Below are positions 8,418 to 17,355 of a stretch of DNA of 64,000 nucleotides, piece after piece. Within the stretch, counting starts at the first letter, position 1, and each line of letters begins with the position of its first letter. The notes under the pieces were generated by a model. That model was not told the origin of the DNA. It worked only from the letters and a program-made list of their open reading frames with translations, and made no database searches. This stretch comes from Pseudonocardia ammonioxydans (GTDB lineage: Bacteria; Actinomycetota; Actinomycetes; Mycobacteriales; Pseudonocardiaceae), in the NCBI RefSeq assembly GCF_900115005.1, contig NZ_FOUY01000003.1, forward strand, positions 62,001 to 126,000. Reading direction: 5' to 3'. Position numbers and translations under genes: made by a program.

Positions 8418-10205
8418 CTAGGTCCGATCCGCCCCTCCGGCGACCGGGGCGGGGCCCGCGGTCGCTGAGCTCACCCGATCGCGGCCGACGGCCCGGGCAC
8501 GCACCCGGTCGCGCACGGTGCGCGACGGCGCGGACACCAGCGTCTCCAGCGGGCCGCGCCCGACGGCCCGCCGCCACGCGAGACCGGCCGCCGCGGCGAC
8601 CGCGATCTGGACGAGGTAGCCCTGCACCGGCTCGAACGTGTCGAGCGGGGAGTTCATGAACAGCACCGAGGCCACGTAGAACGTCAGCGTCATCGACCCG
8701 GCCGCGGCGAGCGGGCGCAGCAGGTGCCCGAGCACGGTGGACACGCCGCGGGTGGTGACCGCGGTGAGCAGCAGCACCGCGCCGAGCACCGCCAGCGCCG
8801 ACCCGGTGGTCTGCACGAGGTCGAGCGGGGTGCCCGAGTGCGGTGCGACCGTCGCCAGCCACCACCACGTCGTCGTCGGGGTGACGCCGTCGGGGTAGTA
8901 GGCGACGGCGTCGGCGATCGTCGGTGCGAAGGTCGCCAGCTCCGGCGGGCCGGCCGCCGCGATCGCGGCGTAGCCGCCGCCGGGCCCCAGCAGCAGCATC
9001 GAGATCCCGGTCGCGGCCAGCGCGGCTGCGAGACCGCCGCCGAGCAGCGTGGCCGCGGTACGGACCGAGGTCAGCCGCAGGCGTCCGACGACGATCCCGA
9101 CCGCCATGTAGGCCAGCCAGATCACCGCCGGGTAGGCGCCGGTGACGGCCAGCCCGGACAGCAGCCCGAGCGGGTCGGTGACCAGGTCGACCACCGACGG
9201 GTGGCCCGGGTCGGTCGCCGGCAGGTACGGGCGCACCAGGTGCGACAGCACCGGCACCCCGAGGCACAGCAGCACCGCCAGCGGGGCGAGCACCCGGGTG
9301 CGCAGCGCGACGAGCGGGATCGCCAGCACGAACGCGACCGCGTAGTAGGGCAGGATCAGCGTGGCGATCGAGGGATCGGTCCAGCTCAGTGCCAGCGCGA
9401 GCAGCAGCAGGACCGCCGCCCGGGTGGCGAGCATCGCGGCGGTCGAGCGCAGCTCCGGTCCCCGCCGCACCGGGGCACGCCCGGTCATGAACGCCAGCGA
9501 GACGCCGGCGAGGAGCGCGAACAGCGCCGCCGAGCGCCCACCGAAGATCAGGTAGTTCAGGGTCGGGGCGCCGTCGTCGGTGGACTCGACCAGCGCGTGC
9601 ACGGCGATGATCCCGAACAGGGCGATGCCGCGGGCCGCGTCGAGGCCGAGCAGCCGGCCGGGCCTGCCGGTGCTGCCGGGCAGCCCCGAGCTACCGGATC
9701 CCGAGCCACCGGATCCCGAGCCGCCGGACGCCGAGCCGCCGGACGCCAGGGCGCCGGAACCGGTGTTGCCGGAGCTCGAGCCGTCCGGCCCGGTCCCGGG
9801 CGTCCCGACGCCGTCCGTCGCCGGTACGGGGCCGGTCGCCGGTCGCGGGCCGGGTCGCGGTGCCGGTGTCGGTGCGACCGATGTCGTCGAGCCGGCGGGC
9901 GGTGCCGCGACCGGGAGCAGCTGCACGGTCGGGCCGTCGACCGGCGCGATCGCCGGGGCGGTCGGGGCCGGAGCGGTCGGGGCCGGAGCGGTCGGGGCCG
10001 GAGCGGTCGGGCCCGGAGCGGTCGGTGCCGGGGTGCTGGGTGTCCGGGCAGCGGGCGCCGGGGCAGTGTGTGCCGGGGCAGTGCGGGTCGGGGCAGTGCG
10101 GGCCGGGGCGCTGTCGCGGTCCGGCCCGGACGGCTGCTCGGGGGAGCGCTGCACGGGGATCGCGGGCAGGGTGCCCGGGTCGGGCGGGGGATGCGGGCGG
10201 TTCAC
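8418..10205 (-). CDS. Multi-pass acyltransferase-like membrane protein (HGSNAT/DUF418-like)
   Basis: 595 aa. Residues 1 to about 190 are a Pro/Thr/Ala- then Gly/Ser-rich cytoplasmic extension containing pentapeptide-type repeats (PTAPA). The rest is a membrane domain of about ten helices opening with LLGLDAARGIALFGIIAVHAL and FGGRSAALFALLAGVSLAFMTGR, as in heparan-alpha-glucosaminide N-acetyltransferase-like proteins, and ending with MTLTFYVASVLF as in DUF418. Such proteins are thought to move acyl groups across the membrane, but substrates are rarely known. The GTG at 10205 overlaps the previous stop as GTGA. Placement behind a Pls/PosA synthetase suggests modification or export of its product. 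Confidence 0.7.
   Translation of the reverse strand: MNRPHPPPDPGTLPAIPVQRSPEQPSGPDRDSAPARTAPTRTAPAHTAPAPAARTPSTPAPTAPGPTAPAPTAPAPTAPAPTAPAIAPVDGPTVQLLPVAAPPAGSTTSVAPTPAPRPGPRPATGPVPATDGVGTPGTGPDGSSSGNTGSGALASGGSASGGSGSGGSGSGSSGLPGSTGRPGRLLGLDAARGIALFGIIAVHALVESTDDGAPTLNYLIFGGRSAALFALLAGVSLAFMTGRAPVRRGPELRSTAAMLATRAAVLLLLALALSWTDPSIATLILPYYAVAFVLAIPLVALRTRVLAPLAVLLCLGVPVLSHLVRPYLPATDPGHPSVVDLVTDPLGLLSGLAVTGAYPAVIWLAYMAVGIVVGRLRLTSVRTAATLLGGGLAAALAATGISMLLLGPGGGYAAIAAAGPPELATFAPTIADAVAYYPDGVTPTTTWWWLATVAPHSGTPLDLVQTTGSALAVLGAVLLLTAVTTRGVSTVLGHLLRPLAAAGSMTLTFYVASVLFMNSPLDTFEPVQGYLVQIAVAAAAGLAWRRAVGRGPLETLVSAPSRTVRDRVRARAVGRDRVSSATAGPAPVAGGADRT
9950..10030 (-). repeat. 15-bp tandem repeat coding for PTAPA units
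   Basis: About five near-identical copies of a 15-base unit (GGAGCGGTCGGGGCC on the plus strand) lie inside the N-terminal extension of the acyltransferase-like gene. They encode alternating Pro/Thr/Ala units of a flexible linker. Tandem coding repeats like this are prone to length change by slippage. No function beyond linker length is visible. Confidence 0.8.
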
Positions 10206-10927
10206 GCCATCACCTCGTCGATCAGCTGGAGGCCGAGGTCGCGGGCATCGGTACGGGGCAGGCCGGCGTCGTCGAACCAGTCGGGGCCGGCCTCGGGATG
10301 CGGGCCGACGACGCCGACCCGCCCGGCGCCGAACGGCAGCACCGCCGCGGCGACCTCGTCGTTCGGGTAGCGGGCCAGGACCGAGACGTCCGTCCCCGCG
10401 TCGAGCAGGAAACGTGGGCCGTCCTGGAAGAACAGGGTGCGGTCGCGACCGGACCAGTCCAGGCGGACCAGGTCGTCGCCGTCGTGGGTGACGGTGGCGC
10501 CGCGGCTGTCGATCCACCGGTCGGTGTCGCCGGGCAGCAGCCCGAAGCCGGGGGTGGCACCGGCGAGGTAGCCGCCCAGGCAGAAGCCCAGGTAGCGGCC
10601 GCCGCCCGCGACGAGCTCGCGCAGCGGCCCGCGGACCCGGCGCACCCGCGGCCAGGCCGCCTCCAGGGTGCCGCCGCCGGGCTGGGCGTACAGCGTGGCC
10701 GCGGACAGCACGGCCGGGCTCAGCGCCAGCTCCTCGCGCGGGCCGACGAACCGGACGTCGAACCCGTGGCGGGCCGAGGCCAGCAGCGCCGCGACCGACT
10801 CGGGGCAGCCGGGCACGCTCGCCGGTCCGCGGTAGACCAGCGCGAGCGGGCCGTCGCCCCGCTGCGGCGCTGTATCGCCCCGCTCCGGGGTCATGAGGAA
10901 CCGGCTCAGCAGACCGCGCAGGCTCAC
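10202..10927 (-). CDS. BPL_N-type glutamine-amidotransferase-like protein
   Basis: 241 aa. It resembles the N-terminal domain of yeast biotin-protein ligase (BPL_N), a class I glutamine-amidotransferase fold. The nucleophile elbow YLGFCLGGYLAG places the likely catalytic Cys at residue 116, and GVVGPHPEAGPDW supplies the His/Glu pair. No ligase domain is attached. The GTG at 10927 overlaps the synthetase stop as GTGA and has GGAGGAG just upstream, so the two are translationally coupled. An amidotransferase or amidase role on the product of the neighbouring synthetase is possible but unproven; an alternative ATG lies at 10894. Confidence 0.72.
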   Translation of the reverse strand: MSLRGLLSRFLMTPERGDTAPQRGDGPLALVYRGPASVPGCPESVAALLASARHGFDVRFVGPREELALSPAVLSAATLYAQPGGGTLEAAWPRVRRVRGPLRELVAGGGRYLGFCLGGYLAGATPGFGLLPGDTDRWIDSRGATVTHDGDDLVRLDWSGRDRTLFFQDGPRFLLDAGTDVSVLARYPNDEVAAAVLPFGAGRVGVVGPHPEAGPDWFDDAGLPRTDARDLGLQLIDEVMA

Positions 10928-13900
10928 CGCTCCTCCACCCGGTGCCGGGACCGGCCCGCCATGCGGTCGCCACCGTGGCGCGGCGGGCCGCTGCGCTGCC
11001 GGGCCGGGGTCATCCGGTGCCGGCCGGAGGTGGAGCTGCCGACCAGCCGCGGGGCCGACCGGGTGTCGTCCACCGAGCGGATCCGCACCGTGCGGCCTGC
11101 GTGCGCCGGCTCGTCGGCACGGCCCGTCCGCTGCTCCGGGAGCACCCGGGGCAGGACGACCGTCCCCTCCGGGTCCACCGCGGCCGTGCGGTCGTCGGGC
11201 TCGGGGGCGGCGTCGGTCACGGGCTGGGCGGTGATGCCGCGCCACCGGCCGCCGGCGGGCAGGTGCTCGCCCTTCATCACCAGCGACAGCGGCTCCAGGC
11301 GCACCCCCGGCCCGACGACGGCGTCGTACAGCACGATCGCCCGGTCGCCGACCGTGGCGCCCTCGGCCACCCGGACCGCCGCCATCTTCATGACCCGGTC
11401 CTCGAACAGGTGCGTCTGCAGCGACACGTCCCGCCCGACGACGGCGTCGTCCCTGATCTCGACCAGGTCGAACTCGGTGAGGTAGGTGGTGGACACGCAC
11501 GTCCGCCGCCCGATCCGGGCCCCCATCAGCCGCAGCAGCGGCGGCAGCAGCGGGGTCCCGGCCAGCATCGTCAGCAGCGCCGGCACGGCGGCGGCCTCGT
11601 AGAGCCCGGTCACGAACTCCGAGCGCCGCACGAACCGGCTCCACAGCGGCTCGACCCGCGGCCGGTAGGTGCCCACCACCAGCCACTTCAGGGCCGCGAC
11701 GGCCAGCACCAGCAGCAGCGCCGTACCCAGCGCGAGCGCGGGGGCGGCGAGCACCACGGCCCAGGACGGCGCGCCGCGGGCCACGTCGGAGACCCCCTGC
11801 AGGAACAGGTGGATCGACACCGCGATCACCGAGGCGGGCAGCGTGGCGCGCAGGAACTCGATGCCCAGCCGCTCCGCGACCCGGGCCCGCGACGGCCGGA
11901 ACGTCAGGTGCTCGGGCTGCTCGCCCGAGTCCTGCCGGACCGGCAGGTGCATCGCCGGGGAGCCGAGCCAGGTGGTGTCCGCGGGCACCCCGGACCGGGG
12001 CGGCACCGTCGCGACACCGACCAGCGACTCGTCGCCGAGGGTGGACCCGGCGGGTACGACCGCGGCGTTGCCGACGAACGCCCGCCGCCCGACCAGCGTC
12101 GGGCGCCGCACCATCCAGCCCCGGTGGAACGTCGCGCTGCCGACGCTCGCCATGTCGGCGACGAAGCTGCCCGGCGAGATCGTCAGCATCTCGGGGTCGA
12201 TGTGCGAGGCGGTCGAGACCTCGGCGCCGCGACCGACGCGGGCGCCGAGCAGCCGGAGCCAGCCGACCGTGTACAGCGTCGCGTACAGCGAGTTGGTGTA
12301 GGCCAGGCTCATCTCGAGCAGCTTGTCCCCGAACCACTTCCGCAGCCCGATCCCGGAGCGGGCCGGGTACACGCCGGGCCCGGTACGCGGCATGACGGCC
12401 CACCGCCCGGCCGCGACCAGCACGCACACGGTGAGCACGAACACCGGTCCGACGACGATCGCGGCGGCCAGCGCGGGCCCGCCGCCGAACAGCAGCAGCG
12501 CGGTCCACACCAGCAGCACCGCCGGGACCAGCGAGGCCAGCGCGGTCAGTTCCAGGGCGAGGACGCCGCCGACCGCGGCGCCCAGGTGGGCCCGCGTCCA
12601 GGACGGTGCCGGGCCGTGCTCGGCCAGCTCGGCGACCGCGGCGTCGGCCGCGTCGGGCACGCAGGGCGACCCCGCCCAGTGCTCACCGCGGGGGACCAGC
12701 TGGTCCGCCGCGACCGCGGACTGCTCGCCGAGCACGGCGTCCGCGCCGATCATCGCGCCCGGCTCGACCACCGTGCCGGCACCGACGTGGGCGTGCGCGC
12801 CGACCGCGATCGGCGCCACCGTGACCCACCCGTCGGCGCAGGTCCAGGGCCGCAGCGCCACGCCGTAGCCGAGGGTGGCCTCGTCGTCGACCTGCAGCAT
12901 CCGCGGCAGGGACAGCACCGAGGTACCGACGTGGGTGTCCCGGCCGACCCGTGCACCGAGCAGCCGCAGGTAGGCGGGGGCGAGCGGGCCGCCGGAGAGC
13001 ACGGGCAGCGGGGACACCGCCAGCAGCAGGTCGGCCGACCACAACCGCAGGTGCGTGGTGCCCCACATGGGGTACTGGCCCGCGCGCATCCCCGCGGTGA
13101 GCGCGCGGACGGCCAGCGGCGCGAGCAGCCAGCGCACCAGCAGGAAGACCGCGGTCGAACCGACGGCCAGCTGGGCCAGCGCGGCCGGCCCGACCTGCCC
13201 GTCGTGCCAGGCGTACACCCCGGCGGCGGGCAACGTCATCGTCAGCATCAGGACGAACAGGGCCGCGGCCTGGGCCGCGCCGGCCGCGGTGTAGCGACGT
13301 CGCGAGTGCCGCAGCGGCTCCGGGCGCGGGGGCGGCGGGACCGCCCCGGTACCCGCGCCCGCGGCGTCGCCCGCCGGGTCGAGCGCGCCGGCCAGGCCGC
13401 GGACCGTGGGGTGCTCGTAGAGGTCGCGCACCGCCGGGGTCCGGCCGACCCCGCGCTCGCGCAGCAGCGTCACCACCCGGGCGGCGAGCAGCGAGTGCCC
13501 GCCGAGCTCGTCGAAGAAGTCGGCCTCGACCGAGACCTGGCCCGGGTCCAGCCCGAGCGCCTCGGCGAGGACCTCGCGGACCCGGGTCTCCAGCTCGGTG
13601 GCGGGCTCCACCAGCGGCCCGGTGGCCACGACCATCCGCGGGCCGGACGGCGCCGGCAGCGCCGGGCGGTCCACCTTCCCGCTGGGCATCATCGGCAGCC
13701 GGTCGAGGACCTCGACGTAGCCGGGGACCATGTACTCGGGCAGCCGGGCGCGCAGCAGGTCGTGCACCGCGTCCCGGTCGACTGTGTCCCGGTCCACCCC
13801 GGCCTCGGCTCCGGGGCCGGCGGCGGCGACCAGGTAGATCGCGAGCTCCTCCCCGGCGCCGTCGGCGGGGGCGGACAGGGCGGCGACCGCGCTCTCCACG

Positions 13901-15237
13901 TCCGGGCGCTCGAGCGCGACGCTCTCGATCTCGCCCAGGTCCACCCGGTGGCCGCGGATCTTCACCTCGTCGTCGGCTCGTCCCAGGTAGACGATCTCGC
14001 CGGCCTCGTCGATCCGGCCGAGGTCACCGGTGCGGTAGAGCCGGCCGTCGCCGTCCGGCGGGGCGGCGGGGTGGCGGACGAACCGGTCCGCGGTCCTCTC
14101 CGGCAGGTTGACGTAGCCCACGGCCACGCCCGGCCCGCCGATGCAGATCTCGCCGACCTCGCCGTGCGCGACCTCGCGCAGGGCGTCGTCCAGGATCACC
14201 ACCGAGTAGCTGGGGACCGGGCGGCCGATCGTCACCGGGCGGCCGGGCTCCAGCTCGCCCCAGGTCGCGGTGACCGTGGCCTCGGTCGGCCCGTAGGTGT
14301 TGAGCATCCGCCGGCCCGGCCGCGCCCAGCGCTCCACCAGCCCGGCCGGGCAGGCCTCCCCGCCGACCAGCAGGGTGCGCAACGCGGGCAGCTCCCGCGG
14401 GATCGTCGCCAGCAGGGTCGGTACGCAGCACAGCACGGTGACGCCGGTGTCGGCCAGGAACTCGCCCAGCTCGGCCCCGATGCGCCGCGAGTCGGTCGGC
14501 CCGACGACGAGCGTGGCGCCGGCGGCGAAGGTCGGCCAGATCTCCTCGATCGAGAAGTCGAAGGAGATCGTCATGCCCTGGTAGACGCGGTCGTACGGGC
14601 GCACGTCGTAGACCCGGGTGATCTGGTGGACGAAGTTGCAGATGCTCGGGTGCGCGACGGCGACGCCCTTCGGCCGCCCGCTCGAGCCCGAGGTGTAGAT
14701 GATGTACGCGAGCGGCGCGGTGCCCTCGTCCTGCGGGGCGGCGCCGTCCGGGACCGGCTCGAGCGGGTGCCGCGGCAGCGCCGCGACCTCCTCGGTGCAC
14801 CGGTCCAGCTCGACCAGCCCGTCCTCCGGGAGGCCGACGGCCAGCTCGGAGGTCGTGACCAGCAGGTCCAGCCCGGCGTCGGTGCGGATGTAGTCCACCC
14901 GGTCCGGCGGGGCGGCCGGGTCGATCGGGACGAACGCGGCGCCGGTCTTGAGCACCGCCAGCAGCGCGGCGTAGGTCCGCCAGCTGCGGTGCAGCAGGAT
15001 GCCGACCCGGCGCCCGGGCCCGGCACCGCGCGCCTGCAGGTGGCGGGCCAGCTGCACGGAGCGCGCGTCCAGCTCGGCGTAGGTCAGCTCCAGCGCGCCG
15101 TCCTGCAGCGCGACCGCTTCCGGGGCCCGGGCCACGGTGGCCTCGAAGAAGCGGTGCAACCGGTCCGGGAACCGGGCCGGCCGCGGGGCCGGGACCGGCG
15201 CCGGCGGACCGGACGCGCGGGGCGGGGACGTCGTCAC
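10924..15237 (-). CDS. Pls/PosA-family single-module peptide synthetase with membrane domain
   Basis: 1437 aa. An adenylation domain spans about 25-515, with YIIYTSGSSGRPKG, FDFSIEEIW, NTYGPTE, YRTGD and PSGKVDRPALP. A carrier domain follows with DELGGHSLL (phosphopantetheine Ser582). From about 640 onward come several pairs of membrane helices alternating with three soluble left-handed-helix, acyltransferase-like segments. This is the architecture of epsilon-poly-L-lysine synthetase (Pls) and relatives, which build amino-acid homopolymers without condensation domains. Specificity-pocket positions read by eye are D, F, E, C, L, G, T, V, T plus Lys; an acidic residue at the third position would suit a basic substrate (inference). 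GTG start at 15237 with GAGGAGA upstream; first gene of a four-gene operon. Confidence 0.88.
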   Translation of the reverse strand: MTTSPPRASGPPAPVPAPRPARFPDRLHRFFEATVARAPEAVALQDGALELTYAELDARSVQLARHLQARGAGPGRRVGILLHRSWRTYAALLAVLKTGAAFVPIDPAAPPDRVDYIRTDAGLDLLVTTSELAVGLPEDGLVELDRCTEEVAALPRHPLEPVPDGAAPQDEGTAPLAYIIYTSGSSGRPKGVAVAHPSICNFVHQITRVYDVRPYDRVYQGMTISFDFSIEEIWPTFAAGATLVVGPTDSRRIGAELGEFLADTGVTVLCCVPTLLATIPRELPALRTLLVGGEACPAGLVERWARPGRRMLNTYGPTEATVTATWGELEPGRPVTIGRPVPSYSVVILDDALREVAHGEVGEICIGGPGVAVGYVNLPERTADRFVRHPAAPPDGDGRLYRTGDLGRIDEAGEIVYLGRADDEVKIRGHRVDLGEIESVALERPDVESAVAALSAPADGAGEELAIYLVAAAGPGAEAGVDRDTVDRDAVHDLLRARLPEYMVPGYVEVLDRLPMMPSGKVDRPALPAPSGPRMVVATGPLVEPATELETRVREVLAEALGLDPGQVSVEADFFDELGGHSLLAARVVTLLRERGVGRTPAVRDLYEHPTVRGLAGALDPAGDAAGAGTGAVPPPPRPEPLRHSRRRYTAAGAAQAAALFVLMLTMTLPAAGVYAWHDGQVGPAALAQLAVGSTAVFLLVRWLLAPLAVRALTAGMRAGQYPMWGTTHLRLWSADLLLAVSPLPVLSGGPLAPAYLRLLGARVGRDTHVGTSVLSLPRMLQVDDEATLGYGVALRPWTCADGWVTVAPIAVGAHAHVGAGTVVEPGAMIGADAVLGEQSAVAADQLVPRGEHWAGSPCVPDAADAAVAELAEHGPAPSWTRAHLGAAVGGVLALELTALASLVPAVLLVWTALLLFGGGPALAAAIVVGPVFVLTVCVLVAAGRWAVMPRTGPGVYPARSGIGLRKWFGDKLLEMSLAYTNSLYATLYTVGWLRLLGARVGRGAEVSTASHIDPEMLTISPGSFVADMASVGSATFHRGWMVRRPTLVGRRAFVGNAAVVPAGSTLGDESLVGVATVPPRSGVPADTTWLGSPAMHLPVRQDSGEQPEHLTFRPSRARVAERLGIEFLRATLPASVIAVSIHLFLQGVSDVARGAPSWAVVLAAPALALGTALLLVLAVAALKWLVVGTYRPRVEPLWSRFVRRSEFVTGLYEAAAVPALLTMLAGTPLLPPLLRLMGARIGRRTCVSTTYLTEFDLVEIRDDAVVGRDVSLQTHLFEDRVMKMAAVRVAEGATVGDRAIVLYDAVVGPGVRLEPLSLVMKGEHLPAGGRWRGITAQPVTDAAPEPDDRTAAVDPEGTVVLPRVLPEQRTGRADEPAHAGRTVRIRSVDDTRSAPRLVGSSTSGRHRMTPARQRSGPPRHGGDRMAGRSRHRVEER

Positions 15238-15448
15238 GTGCTGTCACTCTCCTCGGGCGGCGGGGGGACCGGCCGGGTCTCGGGAAGGGGAGGAGCGGGG
15301 AGCCGCTCCGGCCGGCACGCCGTTGTGGTGCACCTGGATTGTCCCTGCGACCACTCCATCGCGTTACGCCGGTGGCCCCGTCAGGACCTGCGAAAAGTGA
15401 CTCTGCGTACATCGGCCGCCGGGTTGATGCCGCCTCCGGCGGTTCGCG

Positions 15449-16525
15449 CTACTGCGTCCGGGGGAGCGGGGTGCCCGGCGACCGGTCGGCGGGTCCGGAC
15501 GTCGGGTCCGGGTGAGGAAACCCACCCGCGTACTCGGCCGGCCGCACGGACGGCGCCGCCCGGTCGGCGGCCATCCCGGCGAGCAGCGACGCTCCCACGA
15601 CGGCGAGCACGGTGCCGGCGAGTGTCTGGAGGAGATCCACGAACCCCACGGCTCCGGCCGCAGCCGACACCGGGCCCGTGATCCCGGAGAGCAGGAGTGT
15701 CGTCGCGTAGAGGCCGCTGCCGACGATCGCGCCGGTGCCCACCCAGGCGAGGCAGAGCGGCACCCGGGTGCGACCCGCGCGCGGGCGCCGGTGCAGGAGC
15801 GACAGCGTTCCCACCGCCGCGGCGACGGCGAAGACCGCCGTACCGCCGTCCGCGAGCTGCTCGGCGATCCCCCGGCTCCCGAGCACCGACGCCGGCAGCC
15901 CCCAGGTCGAACCGCACGCCCAGGACACCCGCGCCACCACCACGACGCTCAGCAGCGTCGTGGCCGCCCAGGCGGACGCGAGCGCGACCGGCCGGGCGGG
16001 ACCCGCCGGTCCCGCGGCGATCCGGCTCGTGAACACCGGCGACCACCGGGCCCGCACATGGCCGACGAAGGCCGCCGAGAGCCCGATCGCCTGGGCGCCG
16101 AAGCTGAGGTACACCAGCGGGCCCACCCATGCCGCGAGGGAGCCGTCACCGACTGAGGTGGGATCACCCAGGACGGAGACGGCGACGACCGGGCCGGTGA
16201 CCACGAACGGCGCCAGCAGGCCCGTCCCGATCCACGTCGGTGCCAGGACCAGCCACGGCGGCACCGACAGACCCCAGGAACGGGTGAAGGTCAGGATGAC
16301 CAGCACGGCGACGACCTCCATCGCCGCCGTGACGAGGTTCCCTCCCTGCAGCACCGCGGCGTCGACCGGCGAGGCGCTCACGATCCCGACGGTCGAGCCC
16401 GCGATCCACGCGATCTTGAGCAGGAGGTACGGCAGGATCGCGGCGATCGCGAGGTGGCCGATCACCCGGGTGCGGTCGGGCCGGGGGGCCGGAGCCGCCG
16501 TGGAACGTCGTCGATGCTGCGTCAT
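15449..16525 (-). CDS. Polytopic membrane protein of unknown function
   Basis: 358 aa with about eight to nine hydrophobic helices, beginning around HLAIAAILPYLLLKIAWIAG, and a hydrophilic Pro/Asp-rich C-terminal tail of about 35 residues. No catalytic motif or transporter signature was recognised, so no function is assigned. The ATG at 16525 is used. It stands alone between the synthetase operon (211 bases downstream, no gene seen in the gap) and the flavin reductase gene, all on the same strand. Confidence 0.7.
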   Translation of the reverse strand: MTQHRRRSTAAPAPRPDRTRVIGHLAIAAILPYLLLKIAWIAGSTVGIVSASPVDAAVLQGGNLVTAAMEVVAVLVILTFTRSWGLSVPPWLVLAPTWIGTGLLAPFVVTGPVVAVSVLGDPTSVGDGSLAAWVGPLVYLSFGAQAIGLSAAFVGHVRARWSPVFTSRIAAGPAGPARPVALASAWAATTLLSVVVVARVSWACGSTWGLPASVLGSRGIAEQLADGGTAVFAVAAAVGTLSLLHRRPRAGRTRVPLCLAWVGTGAIVGSGLYATTLLLSGITGPVSAAAGAVGFVDLLQTLAGTVLAVVGASLLAGMAADRAAPSVRPAEYAGGFPHPDPTSGPADRSPGTPLPRTQ

Positions 16526-16639
16526 GCGTCCATGCTGTTGCGGGCCGTCCCGCCGCGGGTCCCCTCGCAGGGTGGCCCGCCTCCCTCGCGTGGGGGAGCG
16601 ACGACCCGCACGCCCTGATCGAGGACCGGGCGGTGCCGG

Positions 16640-17353
16640 TCACGCCCCGGTGGGGCCGAACTGCTCGATCCGGATGGCGCCGTCGGGGACGCCGGCCCGG
16701 GCGAGCAGCGTCGCCGCGGCGTCGGCGAAGGCGGGCGAGCCGCACACGTAGGCGGTCTCGTCCCCGCGGACCAGCGGGGCCACGTCGTCGACGGTGAGCC
16801 GCCCGGCCGGTCGGGGCGAACCCGGCGGGGCGAGCCGGGTGAACACCGCGTGGACCCCGGGCCCGCGCAGCTCGGCACCGAAGTACAGGTCGCGCGGGGT
16901 GCGCACCGACACGAGCAGGCGGACCAGGTCGGGGCGCCCGGTCGCGCGGGCGTGGCGCAGCATCGCGGCCAGCGGCACCTGGCCCGACCCGCCGCCCACC
17001 AGCAGCGCCGGGCCGGTGCCGTCCCAGGCGAACCAGCCGCCGACCGGGCCGCGCACCTCGAGGACGTCGCCGGGGACCACGACGTCGTGCAGGAACTCCG
17101 AGACCTCGCCGTCGTGGAGCCGCTCCACGGTCAGCTCGATCTCCGCGCTCCCGTCCGGGGCGGAGGCCACCGAGTACGACCGCTGGGCGGTGTAGCCGTC
17201 CTCGGCGGTCAGGCGCAGCACATAGTGCTGGCCGGGCAGGTGCCCGGAGACCTGCTCGAGGCGCAGCCGCACGGTCCGGACCCGCGGGGCCTCGTCACGG
17301 ACCGCCAGCACGGTCGCGGTCTGCCAGCGCAGGGTCCGGCGAGAGGTGGGCAC
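16640..17353 (-). CDS. Flavin (FAD/NAD(P)H) oxidoreductase of the ferredoxin reductase family
   Basis: 237 aa. The N-terminal FAD-binding barrel contains QRSYSVAS, and the C-terminal nucleotide domain contains LLVGGGSGQVPLAAML and YVCGSPAFADAAATLL. There is no [2Fe-2S] domain, so it should pass electrons directly from NAD(P)H via FAD. It starts with GTG at 17353, only two bases after the stop of the molybdo-oxidoreductase gene. The pair probably forms one redox system in which this protein is the reductase partner (inference from co-transcription). Confidence 0.85.
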   Translation of the reverse strand: MPTSRRTLRWQTATVLAVRDEAPRVRTVRLRLEQVSGHLPGQHYVLRLTAEDGYTAQRSYSVASAPDGSAEIELTVERLHDGEVSEFLHDVVVPGDVLEVRGPVGGWFAWDGTGPALLVGGGSGQVPLAAMLRHARATGRPDLVRLLVSVRTPRDLYFGAELRGPGVHAVFTRLAPPGSPRPAGRLTVDDVAPLVRGDETAYVCGSPAFADAAATLLARAGVPDGAIRIEQFGPTGA

Positions 17354-17355
17354 GC

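Noticed and set aside
9950-10030. Possible CRISPR-like or other spaced repeat array
   Set aside because: Units are 15 bases, directly tandem with no spacers, and encode a Pro/Thr/Ala linker in frame.
15238-15448. Small gene or riboswitch between the synthetase and the membrane protein gene
   Set aside because: No coding frame with plausible start and no recognisable structured leader; probably promoter DNA.
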